A stretch of 64,000 nt of DNA, from assembly GCF_006715175.1 (NCBI RefSeq), contig NZ_VFMQ01000001.1, positions 1,054,001 to 1,118,000 on the forward strand. Direction: 5' to 3'. This DNA comes from Curtobacterium citreum. GTDB lineage: Bacteria; Actinomycetota; Actinomycetes; Actinomycetales; Microbacteriaceae. Numbering within the stretch: position 1 is the stretch's first letter; every line of letters starts with the position of its first letter. Position numbers and translations under genes: made by a program. The notes below the pieces were generated by a model. It saw only the letters and a list, made by a program, of their open reading frames with translations, was not told the origin of the DNA and did not search any database. Below, in pieces: positions 10,406-17,248 of this stretch.

Positions 10406-10468
10406 GCAATGACACGCGCGCCCGGCAGCACCTCTGTGCCTGGCGCGTCCCATGCACCAGGAGGAACC

Positions 10469-12103
10469 TTGATCAAGAAGCGCGCTGGGCTCTCCGCCCT
10501 CGCCGTGCTCGGGGCCACAGCACTCGCCCTGACCGCCTGCTCGTCCAACGGCAGCAGCAGCAACGGTGGTGACTCGGGCTCGACGAACGCGTCCGGCATC
10601 GTCACGACGAACGGCAGCGAACCGCAGAACCCGCTCATCCCCTCGAACTCCACCGAGACCGGTGGCGGCAAGATCGTCTCGTCGATCTTCGAGGGCCTCG
10701 TCTCGTACGACGAGAAGGGCAAGCCGGTCAACGAGGTCGCGAAGAGCATCACCACCGATGACTCGAAGACCTACGACATCAAGCTGAACACCAACTACAC
10801 CTTCACCAACGGCGAGAAGGTCACGGCTGAGTCGTTCACGAAGGCGTGGAACTGGGCTGCCCAGTTCTCGAACGCGCAGGGCGCGAGCTACTTCTTCGAG
10901 AACATCCAGGGCTACGACGCCGAGAAGGACTCGGAGCTCACCGGACTCAAGGTGAAGAGCGACGACGAGTTCACCGTCACGCTCAACTCGCCGCAGTCGG
11001 ACTTCCCGCTGTCGCTCGGCTACTCGGCCTTCATGCCGCTGCCCTCGGAGTTCTACAAGGACACCAAGGCCTTCGGTGAGAACCCGATCGGCAACGGTCC
11101 CTACAAGCTCGACGGTGACAAGGCCTGGACGCACAACCAGTCCATCAAGCTCGTCACCAACAAGGACTACGAGGGCAAGCGCAAGCCGAAGAACGGTGGT
11201 CTGACGATCACGTTCTACACGACCCCGGACACCGCGTACGCCGACGTGCAGGGCGGCAACCTCGACGTCCTCGACGCGATCCCGGACAGCGCCTTCCAGA
11301 CCTACAAGTCGGACTTCCCCGACTCGAACGTCAACCAGGCCGCGGCGATCTTCCAGGCGATCTACCTGCCCTACTACCTCGACCACTGGAAGGGTGAAGA
11401 GGGCAAGCTCCGTCGCGAGGCGATCTCGATGGCGATCAACCGCAAGCAGATCACCGACAAGATCTTCGACGGCACCCGCACCCCGGCCAAGGACTTCACC
11501 TCCCCGGTGATCTCCGGCTGGAACGGTGACCTCAAGGGTTCGGACGTCCTCGACTACAACAAGTCGAAGGCCAAGGAGCTGTGGGCCGAGGCCGACAAGA
11601 TCTCGCCCTACAACGAGACGCTCACCATCTCGTACAACGCCGACGGCGGTCACGAGGCGTGGGTGACCGCGGTCACCAACTCGATCTCCAGCACGCTGGG
11701 CATCAAGGCGCAGGGCAACGCGATCCCGACGTTCCAGGAGGCCCTGGACACGCAGAAGAACGACAAGCTCACGGGCGGTAGCCGCACCGGTTGGCAGGCC
11801 GACTACCCGTCGCTGTACAACTTCCTCGGCCCGACCATGGGTGAGGGTTCGTCCAGCAACTACTCGCGCTACGACTCCACCGAGTACAACGACCTCCTCG
11901 CGAAGGGCCGTTCGGCCTCCTCCGTCGAAGAGGGCAACAAGTACTTCGACCAGGCCCAGGAGCTGCTGTTCCAGGACCTGCCGGAGATCCCGCTCTGGTA
12001 CGCCAACGTGACCGGCGTGTGGTCGAACGACAACGTCACCAACGTCAAGTTCGGCTGGGACTCGGTGCCGCTGTACTACGACATCGAGGTCAAGAAGAAG
12101 TAA
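10469..12103 (+). CDS. Peptide ABC transporter substrate-binding lipoprotein (SBP family 5)
   Basis: 544 residues. A lipoprotein signal (IKKRAGLSALAVLGATALAL) ends in LTAC with the lipidated cysteine at residue 24, followed by a Ser/Asn/Gly-rich linker. The mature body follows the DppA/OppA pattern: NPLIPSNSTETGGGKIVSSI, FTNGEKVTAESFTKAWNWAA and PIGNGPYKLDG. It would bind oligopeptides outside the membrane and pass them to the two permeases encoded downstream. The start is TTG 10469, chosen because AGGAGGAA lies just before it and because the signal peptide begins there. Three hairpins separate it from the permease genes, typical where the binding protein is made in excess. Lysine codons are nearly all AAG, as in a highly expressed gene. 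Confidence 0.93.
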   Translation: MIKKRAGLSALAVLGATALALTACSSNGSSSNGGDSGSTNASGIVTTNGSEPQNPLIPSNSTETGGGKIVSSIFEGLVSYDEKGKPVNEVAKSITTDDSKTYDIKLNTNYTFTNGEKVTAESFTKAWNWAAQFSNAQGASYFFENIQGYDAEKDSELTGLKVKSDDEFTVTLNSPQSDFPLSLGYSAFMPLPSEFYKDTKAFGENPIGNGPYKLDGDKAWTHNQSIKLVTNKDYEGKRKPKNGGLTITFYTTPDTAYADVQGGNLDVLDAIPDSAFQTYKSDFPDSNVNQAAAIFQAIYLPYYLDHWKGEEGKLRREAISMAINRKQITDKIFDGTRTPAKDFTSPVISGWNGDLKGSDVLDYNKSKAKELWAEADKISPYNETLTISYNADGGHEAWVTAVTNSISSTLGIKAQGNAIPTFQEALDTQKNDKLTGGSRTGWQADYPSLYNFLGPTMGEGSSSNYSRYDSTEYNDLLAKGRSASSVEEGNKYFDQAQELLFQDLPEIPLWYANVTGVWSNDNVTNVKFGWDSVPLYYDIEVKKK

Positions 12104-12106
12104 CGC

Positions 12107-12196
12107 GGGTCTCCTCGGAGACCCACCGCGAGCAGGTATCCTGCTCCGCGACCACCGGACGGGGGTCCGGGGACCGAACGGTCCCTGGGCCCCCGT
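12107..12196 (+). terminator. Three consecutive hairpins between binding-protein and permease genes
   Basis: Stem 1 is GGGTCTC/GAGACCC (12107-12124, 4-base loop). Stem 2 is GAGCAGG/CCTGCTC (12130-12146, 3-base loop). Stem 3 is a long imperfect stem from ACGGGGG (12159) to CCCCCGT (12196), with GGGACC/GGTCCC around GAAC. None has a T tract. They may stabilise the 3' end of the binding-protein mRNA and let only part of transcription continue. Confidence 0.6.
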
Positions 12197-12288
12197 ACCA
12201 CGGCGGCAACACCTTCCCCCACCACCGCGGGCGCCGCCGCCCGCACCGGACTCCCGTGCCGACCCGCGGACCGTCCACCCCTCACGAC

Positions 12289-12333
12289 ATGAACCAGAAC
12301 GACATGCGCGCCGCGCAGGACCGAGCGATCTGA
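12289..12333 (+). CDS. Possible 14-residue leader peptide overlapping the permease start
   Basis: ATG 12289 opens a 14-codon frame (MNQNDMRAAQDRAI) whose TGA shares one base with the permease ATG (TGATG). The permease has only a weak ribosome site of its own (AGGA about 15 bases before its ATG, inside this frame), so translation of the small frame could hand ribosomes to the permease gene. No strong ribosome site precedes the small frame, so this remains tentative. Confidence 0.3.
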   Translation: MNQNDMRAAQDRAI

Positions 12334-13262
12334 TGCTCTGGTACCTCGGCAAGCGCCTCCTGCAACTCATCCCCGTGTTCTTCGGGGCCACGTTCCTCAT
12401 CTACTTCATGGTCTTCTCGCTGCCCGGCGACCCGATCGCCGCGCTGTTCGGCGACCGCCAGCCGTCGCCGCAGGTGATCGAGCAGCTCCGGCAGCAGTAC
12501 AACCTCGACAAGCCGTTCATCGTCCAGTACCTGCTCTGGATCGGTGGCGTGTTCAAGGGCGACCTCGGCGTGACGTACTCGGGCCTGCCGGTCTCGCAGC
12601 AGCTCGCGGCCGCGTTCCCGATCACCGCTCGACTCGCGATCCTCGCCCTCGTGTTCGAGGCCGTTGCCGGCATCGTCGTCGGTGTCATCGCTGGTCTGAA
12701 GAAGGGCAAGTGGTTCGACGCCACCGCGCTCGTCGTCTCGCTGCTGCTCATCTCGGTCCCGACCTTCGTCGTGGGCTTCCTGCTGCAGTACGTCTTCGGC
12801 ATCCAGCTCGGCCTGTTCCGGGTCACGGTGTCCGGTCAAGCGCCGTGGTCGGAGCTCGTGCTCCCCGCGATCGTCCTCGCCTCCGTGTCGTTCGCGTACA
12901 TCGTCCGCCTGACCCGGGCGAGCGTCGCCGAGAACATGAGCGCCGACTTCGTCCGCACCGCCACCGCGAAGGGCCTGCCCCGTCGCCGCGTCGTGGGCGT
13001 GCACATCTTCCGCAACTCGCTCATCCCCGTGGTGACCTACCTCGGTGTCGACATCGGCAACCTGATGGTCGGCGCGGTCGTGACCGAGGGCATCTTCAAC
13101 ATCAGCGGTGTCGGTGGCACGGTGTTCCGGGCCGTCAAGCTCGGCGAGGGACCCACGGTCGTGTCCTTCGTCGCCGTGATGGTCATCATCTTCATGCTCG
13201 CCAACCTCCTGGTCGACCTGCTCTACGCCGTCCTGGACCCGAGGATCCGCTATGCCAAGTAA
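12333..13262 (+). CDS. Peptide ABC transporter permease, DppB type
   Basis: 309 residues with six predicted membrane segments (first LIPVFFGATFLIYFMVFSLP at about 12-31). The family signatures are the N-terminal LPGDPIAALFG, the DppB loop DLGVTYSG, and the ATPase-contacting EAA loop near residues 205-225 (FVRTATAKGLPRRRVVGVHI). It forms the channel with the next permease. The gene starts in a TGATG overlap with a tiny upstream frame and its 3' end overlaps the next permease gene by 11 bases. Confidence 0.94.
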   Translation: MLWYLGKRLLQLIPVFFGATFLIYFMVFSLPGDPIAALFGDRQPSPQVIEQLRQQYNLDKPFIVQYLLWIGGVFKGDLGVTYSGLPVSQQLAAAFPITARLAILALVFEAVAGIVVGVIAGLKKGKWFDATALVVSLLLISVPTFVVGFLLQYVFGIQLGLFRVTVSGQAPWSELVLPAIVLASVSFAYIVRLTRASVAENMSADFVRTATAKGLPRRRVVGVHIFRNSLIPVVTYLGVDIGNLMVGAVVTEGIFNISGVGGTVFRAVKLGEGPTVVSFVAVMVIIFMLANLLVDLLYAVLDPRIRYAK

Positions 13263-14202
13263 CGCCGAGTCCCGTTCCGCGACGCACTACGTCGCGCCGA
13301 TCGAGGAGACGCCGCTGCAGGCGGTCGACCAGGTCAACGAGGACGAGAAGACCCGTTCCATCTGGACGGACGCATGGGACTCCATGCGCACCCGCCCGAC
13401 GTTCTGGATCTCGTCCGTCCTGATCCTGCTCGTGCTGGTCGTCGCGATCTTCCCCGGCCTGTTCACGCACGTCGACCCCCGTGCGGCCAACCTCGACTTC
13501 AGTGACGAGGGTCCGCGCCCGGGACACCCGCTCGGGTACACCCGACAGGGCTACGACGTGTATGCCCGCGTCATCTGGGGTGCGCGCAACTCGGTCATCG
13601 TCGGCCTCGTCGCCACGATCCTCGTGTCCGTCGTCGGCATCGTGATCGGCGCCCTCGCCGGGTTCTACGGCGGCTGGCTCGACACGATCGTCTCCCGCAT
13701 CGGTGACATCTTCTTCTCGATCCCGACCATCCTCGGCGCGATCGTGATCATGTCCGTCATCCCCGCGCGCAACGCCCTGACCGTGGCCCTCGTGCTCGCG
13801 GCCTTCGCGTGGCCCCAGATCGCCCGCATCATGCGCGGTGCGGTCCTCAGCGCGAAGCAGTCCGACTACGTGATGGCCTCGGCCGCCCTCGGCGTCAGCC
13901 GCTTCACGACGCTGGTCCGTCACGTCATCCCGAACGCGCTCGCTCCGGTCATCGTCGTCGCGACCGTGTCCCTCGGTTCGTTCATCGTGGCCGAGGCGAC
14001 CCTGTCGTTCCTCGGCATCGGGCTGCCGCCGTCGGCGCTGAGCTGGGGTCTCGACATCGGCACCGCGCAGACGTCGATCCGCACCAACCCGTCGACGATC
14101 TTCTGGCCGTCCGCCGCCCTGTCCATCACCGTGCTCGCGTTCCTCCTCCTCGGTGACGTGGTCCGCGACGCGCTCGACCCGAAGGCGAGGGCCCGCCGAT
14201 GA
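13252..14202 (+). CDS. Peptide ABC transporter permease, DppC type
   Basis: 316 residues. A cytosolic N-terminal extension of about 50 residues precedes the first membrane segment (FWISSVLILLVLVVAIFPGL), as in DppC/OppC. The conserved HPLGYTRQGYDVYARVIWGAR motif, four or five further membrane helices and the EAA loop (DYVMASAALGVSRFTTLVRH) follow. It pairs with the DppB-type permease. Start and stop both overlap neighbours (11 and 4 bases), so the three genes form one translationally coupled unit. Confidence 0.94.
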   Translation: MPSNAESRSATHYVAPIEETPLQAVDQVNEDEKTRSIWTDAWDSMRTRPTFWISSVLILLVLVVAIFPGLFTHVDPRAANLDFSDEGPRPGHPLGYTRQGYDVYARVIWGARNSVIVGLVATILVSVVGIVIGALAGFYGGWLDTIVSRIGDIFFSIPTILGAIVIMSVIPARNALTVALVLAAFAWPQIARIMRGAVLSAKQSDYVMASAALGVSRFTTLVRHVIPNALAPVIVVATVSLGSFIVAEATLSFLGIGLPPSALSWGLDIGTAQTSIRTNPSTIFWPSAALSITVLAFLLLGDVVRDALDPKARARR

Positions 14203-15941
14203 CCGAGACGCTCACCGACCCCACGACCAGCCGTCCGACGAACCCGGGGACGCCGCTCCTCGAGATCACGGACCTGCAGGTCGGGTTCAAGACGCAGAGC
14301 GGGTTCGTCCAGGCCGTCCGCGGTGTCAACTTCACCCTCGAGCAGGGCGAGCGCCTGGCGATCGTCGGCGAGTCGGGTTCCGGCAAGTCGACCAGCGCGC
14401 AGGCGGTCATCAAGCTCCTCGCCGGCACGGGCGAGGTCACGGGTGGCTCGATCAAGTTCAACGGGCGTGAGCTCGTCGGGCTGTCCGACAAGGAGATGTC
14501 CGAGATCCGCGGGAAGGAGATCGGCTACGTCCCCCAGGACCCGATGTCGAACCTCAACCCGCTGTGGTCGATCGGCTTCCAGGTCGAAGAGGCGATCAAG
14601 GCCAACGGCATGGCGACCGGCAAGCACGCGATCCGTGCCCGCGCGGTCGAGGTGCTGCAGGAGGCCGGTCTCGGTGACGCCGCGACCCGCCTGAAGCAGT
14701 ACCCGCACGAGTTCTCCGGCGGCATGCGCCAGCGCGTGCTCATCGGCATCGGCCTGTCGAGCCGCCCGAAGCTGCTCATCGCCGACGAGCCGACCTCGGC
14801 GCTCGACGTCACCGTGCAGCGCGTCATCCTCGACCACCTCGAGACGCTGACGCGGGACTTCGGTACCTCCGTCCTGTTCATCACCCACGACCTCGGGCTC
14901 GCCGCAGAGCGCGCCGAGAAGCTCGTCGTCATGTACAAGGGCCAGGTCGTCGAGTCGGGGCCCTCGAAGGAGATCCTGGCCAACCCGCAGCACCCGTACA
15001 CGCAGCGCCTCGTCGCCGCGGCACCGTCGCTCGCGAGCCGCCGCATCCAGTCGAAGGTGCAGCACCAGCACGTCGACATCGCGGACGCCGGCAGCGAGGA
15101 CGACGAGCTGATCGCCCGCGCCCAGGAGCGCGAGCACCAGCCGGCGAAGGACCTCATCGTGGTGAAGAACCTCGAGAAGGTCTACAAGCTGCGCGGCAAG
15201 AACCTGCAGACCCGCGAGCTGAAGGCCGTCGACGACGTGTCCTTCGCGATCCCGAAGGGCACCACCACGGCGCTCGTCGGCGAGTCCGGTTCGGGCAAGT
15301 CCACCGTGGCGAAGCTCGTCCTGCAGCTCGAGTCGATCACGAGCGGCACGGTGCAGTTCGACGGCATCGACATCGGCGCGCTGAAGGGCAAGGAGCTCTT
15401 CGACTTCCGCCGTCGCGTGCAGCCGGTGTTCCAGGACCCGTACGGCTCGCTGGACCCGATGTACAACGTCGGGAACACGATCGCGGAGCCGCTCGCCACG
15501 CACAAGGTCGGCGACAAGGCCAGCCGCCGGGCCCGCGTGCTCGAGCTGCTCGACCAGGTCGCCCTGCCGAAGTCGATGGTGAACCGCTACCCGAACGAGC
15601 TCTCCGGTGGTCAGCGCCAGCGCATCGCCGTGGCCCGCGCTCTCGCGCTCAAGCCCGAGGTCATCGTGCTCGACGAGGCGGTCTCCGCGCTCGACGTGCT
15701 CGTCCAGGGCCAGATCCTGGACCTGCTCACCGAGCTGCAGACCGAGCTCGGCCTGACCTACCTCTTCATCACGCACGACCTCGCCGTCGTCCGCCTCGTC
15801 GCGGACAACGTCTGCGTCATGCGGAAGGGGCAGATCGTCGAGAAGGCGACGACCGACGAGGTCTTCGCCGCGCCGAAGGAGCAGTACACCAAGGACCTGC
15901 TCGCCGCGATCCCGGGCGCCGGGTTCGAGTTCGGGCGCTGA
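14199..15941 (+). CDS. Dual-domain peptide ABC transporter ATPase (DppD-DppF fusion)
   Basis: 580 residues with two complete nucleotide-binding domains. Domain 1 has GESGSGKS at 57-64, signature FSGGMRQR and Walker B LLIADEPTS. Domain 2 (from about residue 310) has GESGSGKST, LSGGQRQR and VIVLDEAVSALD. It drives peptide import through the two permeases. The linker after domain 1 and the C-terminus lack the cysteine-rich oligopeptide/dipeptide C-terminal motif, unlike the paralogue at 17249. The ATG overlaps the upstream stop (ATGA). Confidence 0.94.
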   Translation: MTETLTDPTTSRPTNPGTPLLEITDLQVGFKTQSGFVQAVRGVNFTLEQGERLAIVGESGSGKSTSAQAVIKLLAGTGEVTGGSIKFNGRELVGLSDKEMSEIRGKEIGYVPQDPMSNLNPLWSIGFQVEEAIKANGMATGKHAIRARAVEVLQEAGLGDAATRLKQYPHEFSGGMRQRVLIGIGLSSRPKLLIADEPTSALDVTVQRVILDHLETLTRDFGTSVLFITHDLGLAAERAEKLVVMYKGQVVESGPSKEILANPQHPYTQRLVAAAPSLASRRIQSKVQHQHVDIADAGSEDDELIARAQEREHQPAKDLIVVKNLEKVYKLRGKNLQTRELKAVDDVSFAIPKGTTTALVGESGSGKSTVAKLVLQLESITSGTVQFDGIDIGALKGKELFDFRRRVQPVFQDPYGSLDPMYNVGNTIAEPLATHKVGDKASRRARVLELLDQVALPKSMVNRYPNELSGGQRQRIAVARALALKPEVIVLDEAVSALDVLVQGQILDLLTELQTELGLTYLFITHDLAVVRLVADNVCVMRKGQIVEKATTDEVFAAPKEQYTKDLLAAIPGAGFEFGR

Positions 15942-16000
15942 TCCTGAGCGGTACCGAGGCCGGACGCACCGTCGTCCTCCGCGCTGGGCGCGGGGGAGCG

Positions 16001-16507
16001 GTGGCGTCCGGCCTCGTCGCGTTGCTGGGCCTCTTCCTGCTCGGCGACGCTGCGGTCCGGGGGAGCTGGGACGTCGTGCTCACCGCCCTCGGCCCGCTCG
16101 CCGTGCTCGTCTGGGCGCTCTGGGTGCTCACCTTCCGTCCGTCGATCCGACTCGACGACGACGCGCTGACCGTCGTGAACCCCCTCCGTGAGACCCGCGT
16201 GCCGTGGGGCGCGGTGGCCGACGTCCGCCTCCGCTGGCAGATCGTGGTCGAGACCACCGAGGGCCGCACGGTCTCCTGCTGGGGTGGCCCGTCGCTGCCT
16301 CGCCCGAAGCCCGCGCGCCGAGGCGAGCCGCGGACGCTGCCGCAGCCGGTCGAGATGTCGGTGCTGCTCGACCGCTGGGCGGAGCGCCGCGAGGCGGGTG
16401 CCGCCGGTGGCCTGGTCGTCCGCGGATGGGACCGACTCGCGTTGCTCGTCGGCGCGGCGGCCGTCGTCCTCCTCGCGGTCTCCCTGGTGAGCGCTGCGCT
16501 GCGCTGA
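16001..16507 (+). CDS. PH-like (bPH_6 type) membrane protein
   Basis: 168 residues from GTG 16001, with hydrophobic segments at about 1-20, 28-45 and 145-165. The central part (FRPSIRLDDDALTVVNPLRE, then VPWGAVADVRLRWQIVVETT) resembles the bacterial PH-like domain, a beta-barrel often attached to membrane helices. Its function is unknown. It is a paralogue of the protein at 23405. In that paralogue the conserved RTVIV segment precedes the first helix; here the matching GRTVVLRAG is encoded upstream of 16001, in frame, but no ATG/GTG/TTG exists there. The true start may therefore be an unusual codon such as CTG 15938 or 15944. Confidence 0.7.
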   Translation: MASGLVALLGLFLLGDAAVRGSWDVVLTALGPLAVLVWALWVLTFRPSIRLDDDALTVVNPLRETRVPWGAVADVRLRWQIVVETTEGRTVSCWGGPSLPRPKPARRGEPRTLPQPVEMSVLLDRWAERREAGAAGGLVVRGWDRLALLVGAAAVVLLAVSLVSAALR

Positions 16508-16520
16508 CCCCGCCACCCAC

Positions 16521-16565
16521 CGGCCTGGAGGCGCGGCACCAGCCCCGCCACGCGCCTCCCGTCCG
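16521..16565. repeat. Copy of the GACGGACGGGAGGC palindromic repeat (variant)
   Basis: The left arm CGGCCTGGAGGCGCG (16521-16535) faces the right arm CGCGCCTCCCGTCCG (16551-16565), 13 of 15 pairing. It follows the PH-like gene and may act as its terminator. Confidence 0.7.
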
Positions 16566-16615
16566 TCGCGCACGCACCCCGCGCACCGCAGCCCGCCCGT
16601 CTCTCGCGCGGCCTG

Positions 16616-17160
16616 CCGAGCGGGCCGTTCCCGCGACGCGCCGCGCACGCCCGGCGCGGATGCCGCCCGCTCGCGCGGCGCCGCACGGACCCGTCGGCCG
16701 AGCGGGCGGAAGGTGTCACCCGTCCCGGCGAACGTGACGCGTACTGCCCGCTCGCGTGCCCGGGCGGTCGCGTGCGTCGAGCGGGCGGAATGCGTGGGGA
16801 GGGGAGCCGCTGACGCGCGGATCCCGCCCGGTCGCGACGGCGCGCCCCGCGATGAGCCGAGCGGGCGGTTCCTGCGGGGCGACGGGCGTCCCGGCCGCGG
16901 ATTCCGCCCGCTCGCGCGCGCCGGGCGGAACCGTGTGCCGAGCGGGCGGAAGGTGTCACCCGGTTCGGGCGAACGTGACGTGTACCGCCCGCTCGCGTGC
17001 GTGGGATGACCGCGCGAGCCGAGCGGGCGGAATGCGCGGCGCGAGGAGCCGCTGACGCGCGGATTCCGCCCGCTCGCGCGGGGCGCGGGGAGCCGGTGCG
17101 CCGAGCGGGCGGAACGTGTGGCCCGGTCGTCGCGAGCGTGACGGCTTCCGCCCGCTCGCG
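16616..17160. repeat. Array of alternating inverted repeats CCGAGCGGGCGGAA / TTCCGCCCGCTCGCG
   Basis: Forward units start at 16616 (variant), 16698, 16777, 16857, 16938, 17019 and 17101, with a partial at 16920. Reverse units start at 16661, 16743, 16821 (variant), 16902, 16983, 17064 and 17146. They alternate, so each forward unit can pair with the next reverse unit over 10-12 bases around a loop of about 30. The block 16698-16916 recurs at 16938-17160 with conserved loop sequences (GGTGTCACCC, CGAACGTGACG, GGAGCCGCTGACGCGCGGAT), so the array is a tandem duplication of a three-hairpin module about 240 bases long. Confidence 0.85.
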
Positions 17161-17196
17161 GTCCACGGCCGAGCGCGCGCGGGCACGTGCAGACGC

Positions 17197-17240
17197 CGGA
17201 CGGGAGGCACGTGGCGCGGCCGCCACCTGCCTCCCGTCCG
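17197..17240 (-). terminator. Palindromic repeat copy at the end of the second ATPase gene
   Basis: The arms 17197-17216 and 17221-17240 pair at 19 of 20 positions around CGGC. The left arm reads CGGACGGGAGGCACGTGGCG. It starts 8 bases beyond the stop of the minus-strand ATPase gene, so it is probably that operon's terminator, and it belongs to the dispersed repeat family. Confidence 0.7.
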
Positions 17241-17248
17241 TGGGTGGC

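Larger units (their letters stand above)
10099..10468 (+). other. Intergenic region between gcvP and the first peptide-binding protein gene
   Basis: 370 bases without a convincing gene; the short reading frames here lack family character and ribosome sites. It holds a hairpin at 10131-10161, a cluster of TGCAAC-type words around 10230-10335, a candidate promoter at 10376-10405 and a strong ribosome site at 10459-10466. The stretch from about 10290 is less GC-rich than its surroundings. Confidence 0.7.
16508..17248. other. Non-coding region packed with inverted repeats
   Basis: 741 bases between the end of the PH-like gene and the end of the minus-strand ATPase gene. It holds two copies of the GACGGACGGGAGGC palindrome at its edges and a hairpin array between them. 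Frames that look open here are unlikely to be genes, because the higher-order copies are offset by 240-244 bases, not a multiple of three. Confidence 0.8.

Noticed and set aside
10129-10412. Short frames between gcvP and the binding-protein gene
   Set aside because: No ribosome site, no family resemblance, and they span a hairpin and operator-like repeats.
16713-17055. Open frames of about 100 codons in the hairpin array
   Set aside because: Arg/Gly/Ala-rich translations with no family character; repeat copies are offset by 240-244 bases, so the frame is not kept between copies.
16616-17160. Possible CRISPR array
   Set aside because: Units alternate in orientation, spacers are themselves repeated, and no cas gene is near. 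Real arrays have direct repeats with unique spacers.
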